Shown: positions 46,212 through 57,800, numbered from the stretch's first letter. The stretch: 64,000 bases of DNA from Allodiplogaster sudhausi (GCA_945643635.1 CALZFC010000042.1:1396501-1460500); one strand, 5' to 3'. Notes: generated by a model from the letters alone, not told the origin. Made by a program: numbers and translations.

Positions 46212-47849
46212 TCACTTCTTGATAAGATTGAGGAATTCCTCGCGCGTCTTGGGGTCGTCTCTGAACACGCCGAGCATGCAAGAAGTGGTTGTGGTCGCGT
46301 TGATCTTCTGCACCCCACGCATCACCATGCACATGTGACTGAACAGTTTGTCTTCTCTCTTATATCCTTCTTATTTCCTCTCTCTATCTCTCTCTCTCTC
46401 TCTTTCTCTCTCTTTCTCTTTCTTTAATTCTCTCCTTTTTCTCTCTCTCTCTCCCTCTCTCTTTCTCTTTCTGTCTGCCCACCTCGCTTCGATGACTACG
46501 GCCACTCCGTCAGGCTGCACGGCCTGCACCATGGCAGATGCGATTTGCTTCGTCAAACGTTCTTGTACTAGAAAGTGGACAAATTTCTATAAATGTAACA
46601 TGATTAGCTCCGGATTTCATTTGAATACACGTAATTTTTATGCCCCTCCTTCAGACAGCGATGACAATGAACACAAACCCTGCATGCGTCGACTGAACAT
46701 CTCGACAATGCGCGCCAGCTTGCTCAGCCCCAGCACTTTCTTGTTCGGCAGGTAGCCAATGTGCACCTGAACAGGCAATTACTATCTTCATATTTTAAAT
46801 TAACTTTCTTGCATTTTCACTAGCTACGTATCTAATTACTCAGAACGTCGCATTGTATTTATTTTTATGATACAAATTGGGTTGAGGAACCTTTCCGACG
46901 AAAGGAACGAGATGGTGTTCGCAGAGCGAGAACATCTCAATGTCCCTCACAATCACCATCTCATCGTGGTCCTCGTCGAAGACGGCGCCGTTCAGAATGT
47001 CTGCGCATTTATACGGGCGGTGCGCAACTTGGGAAATCTCTTTCTCTCTTTCTCTCTCTCTCTCCTTTTCTTTCTCACTCTCTCCTTCTTCCTCAATCCC
47101 TCTTTCTGTCTGCCGTCAACCCGTTTCACTGACCGCTAAGCTTTTCTTCGTATCCCTTCGTGAAGAACATCATCGCCTTGGCCGCTCGTTCCGGAGTCTT
47201 CAGGAGACCCTGAATGGTTGATAATGGTCAAAAGACTGAAGCTGTCCAGTACCTGTCTGTTCGGATCTTCTCCAACAGTCTCAATAATGTTCGCGTAATT
47301 CTCTGCCATGGCTGCGACTGAATCAGCGGTCATCGGAGACGAACGCTGAATCAGAATTCGTTATGCATCTTTTTCACATTTGAATGCAGATTCGTTTCAA
47401 TTTCTGCTGTGACGAAGTACTATGCGTTACAGATTAAATTTTAATAATCTTCTTAAGACTGGAAAACCAAAGTGAGGTTACCCAATTTATGATATTGGCT
47501 TGTATAGCAGCAAAACAACCACAACCACGACTCACATCACGAAATACATTTGGTGAAGAGGAAGACGGATGGAGGACTCCGTTCGCCGCTCCGTTCTAAA
47601 AGGACACCAAGCACTTTCTATTCCTACTAAACACATCACAATACGGCTGCTTTATGTGTCTATATAATGCAACATTTCGGAGTGCATAGCACCGCAGTCT
47701 TCACAACGGTCCTGAACCGTACCTTAATCTCGAATGCGGTATCTAATCGTGCACCGTACCTTAATGTTGGCGAGCGCTGCGGGAGACGGCGTGCGAGTGT
47801 GGCCGTTGACGGCGTCTCCATTCAGAAGAGTCTTGTCGATCTCACTCAT
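46212..47849 (-). CDS. GCH1: GTP cyclohydrolase I, copy 2
   Basis: Paralogue of the gene at 41412-43041, same strand and same exon pattern. The start [17 protein letters not shown] at 47849 and the second exon ([14 protein letters not shown]) differ clearly from copy 1. The catalytic exons are nearly the same: [75 protein letters not shown] and a C-terminus ending NLIKK. Zinc ligands are intact and no frame break is seen, so both copies should make enzyme. The region 46270-46760, including its introns, is almost identical to 41470-41955 while neighbouring introns are not, which points to gene conversion. Upstream sequence was duplicated too, but now carries an inserted element. Confidence 0.95.
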
Positions 47850-50800
47850 TTTCTAGCTATTCATAAAATTTAATGCCAATAAAGATCTCATTTTTTTCCG
47901 ATCCGAGAACATTTCATTAAATTTCAAGAAGTATGATCCGGATTGGCGAAGTATGTATATAATACATAGAATATGCTACAATTTCTCGACAAGATTGTGC
48001 CTCTCTCTGTCTCCATGAATTTCTCTTCTCTGCGCATCATTTGTTCAACTTCTTTCTATCTTTCTCTTTTTTTCAAATGACATAAGTGAACAGATCAACT
48101 TTCTCGAAATCATATGGCAAAACTCTGCTGGAAAAGGTTCTGACAAGGGAAGTCTTTCGGCGGGGTCCGGCAAACCTCAACGTTTTTGATGTTTTTAGCT
48201 GCAAAATGGATTTCATTTCGCCGAAATTCCGTACAAAACAAAATCTCCGTTCGATTTCTCATCTTTGGGCGGCTGCAGGCGCCCAAAGTCTGGAAGAGGC
48301 CAAGACAATGCCAGGCACTTCCAGACCCCGGTGCGCCTGTGCCTCGGTGTTTCCAACGCTTTATTTTGCAGCTAGAAACATCAAAAACGTTACCAGCTCG
48401 TCGAGAGCTTTCGAATGATGTATACTATGTTGGGGTTTGCCGGACCCCACCGAAAGACTTCCCTTGTGAGATCAAAGTGGAATACGAGCGCTGACTATAA
48501 CATACATATGTATATAATGTAAAATTGGTAGAAAGAATGTAGAGAATACATGAGTAGCCGCTTCCTTGTAAATTTTTTTTATACGGAATATTGTTAACAA
48601 AAAAAAATCTTAATAGATTTGCTATTAGCGGAGTTTTGCCGATAAATTGATCAAAGAGGTAATTCTCGATAAAAACCTTCATGCTTTTGAACATTGTTTG
48701 GCCACGGTCTCCGTCTTTTATTTGCACGAAAATGATTATTGAGGAGAGGACGAAGAGAAAAAAAATAACCGGTGTGATCGACTAATCTACTGTGTATCTA
48801 CTTATCTACTTTATGACCAAACGATTGGCATGAAAAGGGCAACCATGAATAGTCTTCTCTGTAACAGCGAACGTAACTTTTGTGCGACGAGTTTGCGACA
48901 AAAGTAGAACTAATGTATGTTAATAGTAAACTTAGAGGGAAAGAGATAGTGAAGATACATAATGCGCAAAAAAGTGGAAATTATAACTGTCACAAGCACA
49001 TGCCGAAATCATACGTTCGTCTCTCTCTCTCTCTCCATTCTCTCTCTTTCTCACCCTCGTTCTCCCTCTTTCTCTCTCTCTCTCTCTTTCTCACCCACGT
49101 TCTCTCTCTATCAAGTCTCTCTTTCATATCCCGATTAATCTGTCGCTGAACTCGACCAAATCATATAGCGAATGTGACCGTAGATTCCCACTTACACAAG
49201 GACCGATAAGATATCGGGCGAGAATAAGATTTTGTTGAATGGCATAAGTAGAGTCCAATAAAGGAATTTCGCAAATTCAAGCGATGAAATAAATGTTGCC
49301 TAGTAATTTCGCTTTATCCGTCAACCTTTCACGTTATCTTTTTCTCTCTCTCTCGCATACATCTTTCTGAATATATTCTTAAGACAACGTGGGAGAGCGA
49401 GATATGGGAGAGGCTACCAAGAAGGGGACATTCTAAAGTCGTGGGAAATTAATTCTCTAAAATATCAAAAATACAAGGTTGTAAATGGTTGAAGAGCGAT
49501 TTGGCGCACATTGTTATATGTATTTTGTGACTAGTTTGTTACGCATAGAAATAATGGCACGCTTCATTTCGACGACCATCTGTCAACTTCCTCCGTCCTT
49601 CTTCTTCTTCTCTCTCTCACTTTCTCTTTCTCTCTCTCTCTTCGCATGAACCAAAACGAGCGAACATGTGAGAAGAATGAGCTGGTCACTTGCCTCACCT
49701 GAATGGTGTCTTAGGAATGGCGGAGGAAGAAAGGAGACAGGTTAGAAGATTCACGTCAGAAAGAGACGGAGGAGATGAGAAAACACATTCGATTGAGAGG
49801 ATAAGAACAACAAAAAAGAGAGAAGGAAGGAAAGGGAGAGAAGAAGGAAAGGAATATAACGAAGAAAAGAAGGAGAAAACAAGAGAGCGAGAGAATGTGA
49901 GAGTAAGAGAGGAAAAGGAGCGCTGGTTAACAATGGGCTTGTGGAGGGCGCAGACAGATTGAAATCAAGATTCGGCCAACACGGTGGGTCCGGCAAGACG
50001 GCAGAGCCGGAACTACGATTTGCTTTCTCTCTCTTTTTATCTGCTCTCTTTCTCTCTCTACCTCTCCCTCATGCTATATGTATATCTCTTACTCTCTTTC
50101 ATCTCTATTATTCATTCCATTCTCCATTACTCATGTTTCTTTACTCTTCTTCATCTTCCGTTAAAGCATTCACCTTTCAGACCACCTATGTACATATGCG
50201 TATGTACTACAGAGATTGAAATCATTCGTCACTCCACAGTGTTCATGGTTAATACAATTATTTTGAGAAGTTCGATAGTTTTTCCCTTCATTTATCCTTT
50301 TTTATCTTCGTATCTCTCCCATCTGGCGCTCTTTTTGTTGTTATCACTGTCTTTGTTCATATAACGGACATCTTGTGACAAATGGGGACATGCATAGGTA
50401 TCGCTCGGAACATGTGTCACTTTGCTGAACTATGTAGTTCCATCCTAAGTTTCACGAAGAATAGCTTGAAAAAAACATACATACATACATCTACCCTGTT
50501 ACTATTTACTCTCATGTTGAGAAACTTTACAGATCTATCTTACAGTGAAATGGGAATGACCATCAGAGTTTTCATCCACTTTCCGTTTCTTTTAAGTGTC
50601 GCGCCACAAAATGATTTATTTACCGAAATCATGCCACCCCCACCAAACGATGGCAGTTAATGGAGGGTGATAGAGGGTGACCGTTCTTGAGAATGAGAGA
50701 GAGAGAGAGCAGAGAACGAGAGAGGAGAAAGAGAGAGGAGATAGCGCGAAAGAGGAAATTGTTCGGCAAAATGACACATCAAAATGAATTGTTTAGGTTA

Positions 50801-51226
50801 TAACTTTAAGGATTAACGTTTGCTTAGCATAACAGAAACAAAAGGAAAATAGAGAATGGTTTTTCGATTTCTTTCAAAAAAGGAGAGAACATTCGTGACC
50901 ATCTAAGATCTGCCGTCTCTTTCTACATACAACCATGACGGCGCTGACTGTCGGAGGAAGGCCTTTTAACCTCCCTCCTTCACTCTCCCTTTCTTCCCCA
51001 CTTTCCAAGCTGTTCTCCACTTTCAAACGCCTACCTCAAAGGCTTCCCCAAGTCCTTCTTGGCATACCCAATGAGGGAATGGCATGACGCCAGTCATCTT
51101 GCAAGGGCAGTGCAGGAGACATGAGAAGGTAAACGAGAATTGGAAAGACAAGAATGACTGATAAATAATCTCGAGAGAAAGATTCGATACTGGAAACGAG
51201 CGGAATATATGATGCGGGAGAACAAA

Positions 51227-51261
<35 letters not shown>

Positions 51262-52448
51262 AAAGGAAAAGAAAGATGAGAGGAGAGAGGCATTGGGAGG
51301 AATATTCATGTATGATATATGTAGAAGCTTGTCTAGAACACCATAAGAAGAAAAGGAAGAGAAAAAATGGAGCCAAACGAGAATAATCGCCGGAAGAGGT
51401 GGGTGTGTGCATGCCGGTAGCCGTGTCTACGTGGGAACGACGGTGGAAGAGGAGAGAGAAAGAGAGGAAGAGAGAAAGAGAAAGAGAGAGAGAGAGAGGG
51501 GGAAGAGAGATTGAAAGGGAGTGGGAATAAGGTGAGAGAACTTGATGGAGAAACAGAGGGAATGGAGGGAGATCTACTGGCTCTAGGCTGCGGAAGAAAG
51601 ATGATAGAGATTGCTTAGAAAAGCACAACGCCGGAAGCGCATACCAAATGGATATGGGAACAAGGTAAAGTAATGAGTATTCAGAGAAAAAAGGATTGAG
51701 AAAGATGAATGAAGTTAGAAGGACAAAGAGAGGTAAAAGAATGAGAAAGAGAAGAAAGAAGGAGAGAGAAGGAAAAGAATGAGAACGACAGAAAAAGATA
51801 TAGTACGTATATATTTACGATCTCTATCCAATATCTGGCGTCATGACCGCAAAGGTTTTAGGATTTCTTTGCATAATTCCACGGTTTGCAGAGATTGTGC
51901 AGAGCGAATGAAAAGGTTTTCCCTCCTGAACATTTCACAGATCAAATAGGAACAGCCCGCGGTCGTTGATCCTCAAAGAACAAATTTTCTAAATTAGCCA
52001 CTAAAAAATATTTGTTTTTGACAACGCCTAATGAAAGCGATATCTTAGGAAAGGTGGGAAGGGGGTGGAAGAGAGCTCCATTAAGAAGCCACAAGATAGC
52101 AGCTCATCTCCAGGCCAAAAAGAGGTCGCTTTGCGAGATTTTGTATCAACGCATCATGATCAGAAAGAAACCAAAAGGAGTGAATAGCCACCGAGTTTCT
52201 TTCAATCATCGTACCAATTCATAACAAGAATGATGTGCCTTATTACAACTCGAGCACTCTTTGGTATTTCAGAGAGAATGTCGTGCTTTGTCGCATAATA
52301 TTCTTCCCTCTTATTACTTCTCAGTTCAAATGTTCAAAAATTTTACTGAATTTGTATGTATCTACATACATATACATATGTAATTTACAAAAGCGCCTTA
52401 AAATTACTTGTGTGAGAGTGTGACTGGACAAATTCTTAATGTCTTTGT
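47850..52448. other. Gene-poor region upstream of GTP cyclohydrolase copy 2
   Basis: Holds the inserted element at 48144-48466, the end of duplication unit 2 (to about 49170), CT arrays (49020-49115, 49610-49645, 50020-50100) and GA arrays (49850-49925, 50690-50740, 51225-51265, 51450-51520). The 201-codon antisense frame at 51023-51628 is built on GA arrays and rejected. No exon is supported. Confidence 0.5.
48144..48466. mobile_element. Inverted-repeat element (MITE) upstream of GTP cyclohydrolase copy 2, 323 bp
   Basis: The ends form about 38-bp inverted repeats that begin CAAGGGAAGTCTTTCGG and continue through GGGGTCCGGCAAACC. A second matching block (AACGTTTTTGATGTTT…AGCTGCAAAAT) lies further in on both arms, offset on the right by about 50 bp of extra sequence. 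A 3-bp TGA on both sides (48141-48143, 48467-48469) may be the target duplication, so the superfamily is unclear. Unit 1 lacks it. Confidence 0.82.
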
Positions 52449-52936
52449 TTAGGCAATGGTGCCTCGAACGGGCTCGTCCGCGTGTGACTTGGGAATGACG
52501 GACTTGGTGCGGAGTCGCGTGCCTCCCTTGTCTCTTGAGGGGGGCGGCTGCGGCATGAGCATATGAGAGCGGAGTTGCTGCTGCTGCCGCTCCGCCGCCT
52601 CCACCGCCGCGTCCACCCGCGACAACTCGCGCAGCTTCTCTCAATTATTCATCGCTTTTTATTATGAATCTAAATTGTTTCGGAGAAATAATGTGGATGA
52701 TTGCTGTACGAACCAAGCGCCGCTGCAGGCAGTCGCTTCCCGAGCAGATCGTCGGCCATTTCGAGCTTCTCGTTTATCGTCTCCAGGCGGCGAACAACCT
52801 CAAGAAATTTAAATTTAGAAAAAAAAACTTCTTAGCAGTGGAGAATTGATGGAAAACATGATTCTGCATATCCAGAGATATTTTTTGGGCCACTTTCTGT
52901 TTCCCTCTCCTACTCTCTCTCTCTCTCTCTCTCTCA

Positions 52937-52967
<31 letters not shown>

Positions 52968-52974
52968 CTATCTC

Positions 52975-53014
<40 letters not shown>

Positions 53015-53377
53015 TTCTCTCTCAAACCTTGAAACGAACGACACAAAAGTTGCGGACGGCGAGAACGAGGGCGGCGGTGGAGAGGATAAATGAGAGGATG
53101 CAGCTGAAGACGCTAGTCAGTCCATGAATCTGAAGCGCGCTTGCGAAAGACGCATCGGACACCGGCTGCAAGCATTGTTTTCGTGAATAAAAAAGATTAA
53201 CTATTTTATCAAAACTCCCTCACTGTTGGTATAAGAAAATTAAAGTTCTATAATTGTAGATCTTTTTTTAGTTGGTAAATGTCTACAACAAATATTATAA
53301 TAGAAGATTATAAGTAAGAGTTAAAACAAACTGACTGCTTCTTTGGAGAAAGCACCAAGCAAGTCAGCCAGTCCCAT
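52449..53377 (-). CDS. Small single-pass membrane protein with coiled coil, unknown function
   Basis: Not recognised. Four exons join in phase to about 150 residues. The ATG at 53377 gives MGLADLLGAFSKEA. The second exon (about 53165-53030) has a transmembrane segment, VFSCILSFILSTAALVLAV, followed by RNFCVVRFK. The next exon (about 52801-52714) and the last give a coiled coil, VVRRLETINEKLEMADDLLG then EKLRELSRVDAAVEAAERQQ, and a basic, proline-containing tail ending ADEPVRGTIA at 52449. It resembles a tail-facing adaptor or a calcium-channel-modulator type micro-membrane protein only in layout. The acceptors of exons 3 and 4 both read TTGAG. The large intron (about 52802-53030) carries CT arrays. 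A further 5' exon is possible. Confidence 0.65.
52913..53025 (+). repeat. (CT)n array in an intron of the small membrane protein gene
   Basis: CT repeats, GA in the transcript, begin a few bases after the donor. Confidence 0.88.
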
Positions 53378-53732
53378 TTCGTGTGACGAATAGAAATGAC
53401 GACGAAAATGGAAGTGTTGGCTAGCCTCAGCCCTGCACTTTTCCTTTATATTTCCTTACGAATGTACTCATTATTAGTGCATGCAGTAACTATTTTTCTG
53501 AAAGATCCTTACACTTTCAAAATTCGAATAGTCAAGTTTAGCAGATGTGCCAGCGGATATCATCCTTCCAATTTCTGTGAATTGCAGAATGATAAAGAAG
53601 AAATTAGATAAGGGCTTTTATTGTTGAAAGCTCATTGTCAGCAAGGGAGTTCGTGATTGAGTAAAATCAGAGGTGGAAAGATGATGGAATAATCAGCCTC
53701 TCCATTCTTCGTGTACTCCTCCTTTCTCCTCT
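53378..53732. other. Intergenic, nothing recognised
   Basis: AT-rich 355 bp between the membrane protein start and the stop of peptide copy A. The open frame 53396-53611 shows no support. Confidence 0.4.
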
Positions 53733-54031
53733 CTATGCCTGGTGGACGGGCATGGGGCCGGGGCCGAAGCCAGCCTCGCGCTTGCCGTAGTAGCCGTAGT
53801 ACGGGTAGCCGTAGCCCTCAAAGTACAATTATCTTTGCCAGTTCTCATATATGACAAATGATTCGGTTGTATTGAAAGAAGTGGCTCGGAAGGTAATTTT
53901 CGAATAGAGAAAAGTAGATGTCTTACGTATCCGTATCCACCGTATCCTGCCCAATACTGGGCGTCTCCGGTGGCGACGAAGGCGCAGAGGACAACGACGA
54001 GAGCGAGGAGGAGAGAGAGGAGGGAAGACAT
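53733..54031 (-). CDS. Tyr/Gly-rich secreted peptide precursor, copy A
   Basis: Two exons, 54031-53927 (35 codons) and 53816-53733 (27 codons plus stop). A signal peptide (MSSLLSLLLALVVVLCAFVA) ends near GDAQ. The mature part is QYWAGYGGYGYGYGYPYYGY followed by YGKR and EAGFGPGPMPVHQA. The G-K-R is a dibasic cleavage site with an amidation glycine, so the likely product is a Tyr-amide, Gly/Tyr-rich peptide of about 21 residues, similar in style to nematode YGGYG/YGGWG neuropeptide-like or antimicrobial peptides. An antimicrobial or cuticle role is inference. The acceptor is TTTGAG, fixed by comparison with copy B. A TATAAAAG box lies about 50 bp upstream of the ATG. Confidence 0.85.
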
Positions 54032-54079
54032 CTTCGAGACCGTGGAAGTACCAGGATGCAGTCAGCTGTTCTTCTCTGT

Positions 54080-54087
54080 CTTTTATA
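54080..54087 (-). promoter_or_regulatory. TATA box of peptide copy A
   Basis: TATAAAAG on the minus strand, about 50 bp before the ATG at 54031, mirroring the box of copy B. Confidence 0.65.
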
Positions 54088-54579
54088 CTACTTCTGCAGA
54101 CTCCTGCTGCTTCACTCTTCATGCAGTGTCATGTTCAAGCAAGTAGTACATGTTTACTTTTCGTTCCTCCGCCTTTCTCTGCATCCTGTGTCTCTTTTTC
54201 TCTCTTGCTCTCCTCTCTCCCCCACTCTCTCCCATCCCTTGACACCTCGTTACAGCTCGCGCATGCCAACGGTCTAATCTCTTCACTCCTTGCAATTTGT
54301 TTGCTCGTCAACATGCACATACAAATTCCAGCTCACTTCAACTGGGAAGCAGGTCAAAAACACTAGCTGATTTTGTCTTTCTGCCTTCCGAACTTTCTCC
54401 CGTCCCCTGATCTCAAGTCAACGGAATGCGCCGTTTTTCTCGTGTTGCAGACTCCAACTTTGTTCCGTTTACCTCTTCATAGTATGTATTTGACAATGCT
54501 TTTCCACAGCTCACAGAAACGCATGAACTCGTGTGGCAAGAAAAAAAAATTTGTTTGCTTTGTCTCACGATGGCGCCCG

Positions 54580-54587
54580 TATAAAAG
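54580..54587 (+). promoter_or_regulatory. TATA box of peptide copy B
   Basis: TATAAAAG about 45-52 bp before the ATG at 54632. The 5' leader then reads CCTTCCCTCGG. Confidence 0.65.
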
Positions 54588-54631
54588 CCGTAGCCTTCCC
54601 TCGGTTCCCATCCTCTTCACTCCTCTCAAAG

Positions 54632-55122
54632 ATGTCTTCCCTCCTCTCTCTCCTCCTCGCTCTCGTCGTTGTCCTTTGCGCCTTCGTCGCCACCGGAGAC
54701 GCCCAGTACTGGGCAGGATACGGCGGATACGGATATGTGAGTACATTTTCAAGCCTTTGTCTTTCCCATTAAATATAAACATTAAATGTATTTATTTTAA
54801 ACACTTTAATATATGTATGTACATATGTATACATATCATTTGAATTTAAACCCACTTAATTGCGATGAAAATTGATTTCACTCAAATTACTTTCTGATTT
54901 AAATCTTTACACTGAGCAACATTTGTGCCAGTGTTTGTATGGATACAGGAGTTTAGAAAAACCTTTTTTTATATACAGACGAATCACTTGAATAACTTGT
55001 CATGGATGAGAGCCATCAAGACCTAATTGTACATTTAGGGCTACGGCTACCCGTACTACGGCTACTACGGCAAGCGCGAGGCTGGCTTCGGCCCCGGCCC
55101 CATGCCCGTCCACCAGGCATAG
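54632..55122 (+). CDS. Tyr/Gly-rich secreted peptide precursor, copy B
   Basis: Two exons, 54632-54736 and 55039-55122, encode exactly the same 62-residue precursor as copy A. Exon 2 is identical at nucleotide level in the coding part; exon 1 has about four differences, all synonymous. The introns differ in length (302 bp here, 110 bp in copy A) and do not align by eye. The two genes are divergent, with starts 600 bp apart. The stop is followed by AATAAA at 55191-55196. Confidence 0.87.
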
Positions 55123-55737
55123 AGAGGAGAACGGAGAATAGACAAGCTGATTGCAACTTTCGAACTCATTCAATTCTCTCGATTTTTGCCAATAAATACA
55201 TTTTCTATTTCTCTGTCACAAGTATACATTGAGCTCTTCACAAGCATGCACAAATTACAACACTTTCCTCTGCCATTGATTGGACACTCTTCATGGAGAG
55301 TGCCATCGTTGACGTCATAATGACAAGTATGCAGCACATGACTCATGGTGATTACGATAAGCGATCACCTTGATCGTCATGATGTCCTTCATGTTCCTTT
55401 ATTTCTCGATCATTCTGCATAATCTGCAGTACGTACATACATACATATGTATCTAAACCGCACGTGACTACTGAAAGATGGACGCAAAACACACACGAGA
55501 TATGAGACGGAGACGTGAAGCGAGCAATGTAGTATGACTCTCACGCAGGCTGCGCTCCTTATCAGGAGGGAAGAGATAGAGATGCCTTCGAGTTAGTCAC
55601 CACTCCCATCAAATTGAACCTAAGCACATTTATTGACATCGTGCAAGCGCCATGGCATTGTTAAATTGTCTATATCTCTCACTTGTGTTCCTATACAGTG
55701 TATTATCTGATTTGCCAGAAGGTGGTGGCCGTGCAAG
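55123..55737. other. Intergenic region upstream of the Lifeguard gene
   Basis: Peptide B 3' UTR, then AT-rich sequence with runs of ACATAC. No exon is recognised before the ATG at 55738. Confidence 0.4.
55191..55196 (+). terminator. Polyadenylation signal of peptide copy B
   Basis: AATAAA 69 bp after the stop codon. Confidence 0.6.
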
Positions 55738-57136
55738 ATGTCCAATGCTGCTTCGGCCAATGCGTACGCAAATCAGGTGCTCTTTTCTCTTACATTCCCG
55801 GTATCTCGTTTTCTTGTCTCTTTCTCTCATTTCTTTTCCTATGAGCCGAATATAGAAATGAATCTATGTCTTCATAGGCAATATTGTCCTGAAATATTAA
55901 TTTTGTTAGCCTCCTTCTTACGGCGCGCACCAAGACTTTCCTACAGCTGTCACTAATCCCTATTATATGCAGGTTGGCTCTTGGCTACAATCGTTTCCCA
56001 TTTCACCAAAATCAGTAGATTGAATTAAAAGCCCTTGTAATTAACACAACTCAAGAAAACGGCTGCATGCGTAGTAGACATTACTTGGCAGCCTGCACAT
56101 AACCCCGGCTTCTCCGGTGGTGCTCAGTCGCCTCCTCACGCTGATTTTCAACCAAACGCGCCTCCGCCACAAGCAGGTTTGTGCACTGTAATGTTTGTGA
56201 GTATCAGTCGATTAATGTTGATCCTAAAACGGGAAAAAAATAAATCGAGTAATTTATGTAAACCACAGCCAACTGCGATGTGGAAGCGGGGAGACAACTG
56301 CCGCCGGGCCAGGCGCCACCTTCTGAAGGGAATGCCGGGAAGTACACCCTGGCCTTCTCAGAGGCGTCCATCCGTGCAGCCTTCATCCGAAAGGTGTTCG
56401 CGCTCGTCGGCCTCATGGTGTGTGCACTGCATATTCAAGCACTTTACATTGTTGTACTATTTTAAAAATTGCTGTAAAATGAATAATTGTTTGCTACTCA
56501 GCTAGCGATAGTCGGTGTGATTGTCGCACTGCCGTTCATGTCGCCAGCCGTCTACAAAGCAGTCAACACCACTATTTGGGCACCCATCACTGCCGGGTTC
56601 ATTTCTTTTTTCTTTTTTTGTGAGAGTAATAAATTGTTGTTATTCATTGTCCAGTTTGACCGAGATTACTGTGGACAAGTTTGTCATAAATTCCCGAACA
56701 TGTTCAGCGTCGTCTTTCTCGTCCTCTACATTGCAATAATCTGCGTAGAACGGCTGCGCTATTGGTTTCCTATCAATGTGATCTCCTGCTTTGCGCTGGT
56801 TCATATATTTATTCTTCTTAATTTGACAAACCATGCCGGAGACACCAATAGAACAATCATAATATATTTCTGTATTTCTGAAACCCTTAGACCAAGCTCT
56901 TCTTAAACCACTAAGATTGAGCGCTTAAACCAAGCTTTCCCAGGCGGTCTCCCTCGGCTACCTCTTCTCGTTCCTTTGCACCAACTTCACTGCGGACTCC
57001 GTCCTTCTCTGCTTCTGTCTTCTCGTCGTCTCTTGCGGCACCATTATCATCTTCTCGCTACAAGTCAAGTTTGACATTACTTGGTTAGTTCTCAACCTCC
57101 ACTATGCATGTCTCTCTTTCCCTCTCTCTTTGTCTC

Positions 57137-57184
<48 letters not shown>

Positions 57185-57800
57185 CTTCTTTCTGCCATTC
57201 TCTCCTCGATATTTCTTGCCTCTCTTTCTCTCGTTAGGTGCCTAATTAATTTTTATGATTTTTCTTTAATTGTCCGCTTGCCTTTGATTCATCGAAAAAA
57301 GGAGAAAAGAATGGAATGCCTTCATTCCAGCTGCGCTGGCATAGCCATTTTGCTATCGCTCTACCTCTTCTGGTGCGCAATCTTCTCGTGCGGCTTTATA
57401 TTTTGGTTAGTAGCTTAATTCTGATGATTTATTTTCCTATACTCCATGGCTCCCGCAACTCTTTAATCTGTTGCCCTCGGGTTGCACACTACAGGTACCC
57501 ATACCCTTAACTCATTCTACAGGTACGGTGGTTACTGGGCATATCAAGTGTACGGTTGTATTGCGGGCATTCTCTTCATGATCTACCTCGCCATCGATAT
57601 CCAGGTTTGATATCATTGATTTCAACTGTACTCTTTGATGACTTCTCTCCATCCACGAACCCACCTTTCTCCAGCTTCTGATGGGTGGTCATCGGATGTC
57701 TCTCTCGCCAGAAGAGTACATCTTCGCATCTGTTCAGATCTTTATCGACATCATGTACATCTTCCTCATTCTGCTCCGTCTGTTCGGCCGAGCAAAATAA
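55738..57800 (+). CDS. Lifeguard/TMBIM family membrane protein (Bax inhibitor-1 superfamily)
   Basis: Seven-span proteins of Golgi/ER membranes that affect calcium leak and cell death. The start at 55738 gives a short exon MSNAASANAYANQ. A Pro/Tyr/Gln-rich cytosolic N-terminus as in GRINA/TMBIM1 follows (PPSYGAHQDFPTAV, NPGFSGGAQSPPHAD). The membrane core begins FSEASIRAAFIRKVFALVGL, then LAIVGVIVALPFM, VVFLVLYIAIICVERLRYWF, ALAVSLGYLFSFLCTNF, a SVLLCFCLLVVSCGTIIIFS segment, GIAILLSLYLFWCAIFSCGF, YQVYGCIAGILFMIYLAIDI and a C-terminus LMGGHRMSLSPEEYIFASV then FIDIMYIFLILLRLFG. These are family motifs (RxAFIRKV, LAYDTQ-like LAIDIQ, EEYI). The join after APITAG (about 56598) is uncertain: the reading frame can continue through or use a 58-bp intron that shifts phase. 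Confidence 0.9.
57117..57190 (+). repeat. (CT)n array in a Lifeguard gene intron
   Basis: CT repeats begin about 30 bp after the donor. Confidence 0.88.

Larger units (their letters stand above)
44220..49170. repeat. Unit 2 of the tandem segmental duplication
   Basis: Counterpart of 38050-44140. It lacks the equivalent of about 38460-39800 (internal exons of the Cys-rich gene) and has gained an element at 48144-48466 that unit 1 lacks. Confidence 0.88.

Noticed and set aside
51023..51628. 201-codon antisense open frame
   Set aside because: Its core is two GA arrays; flanking residues show no similarity or splice context.
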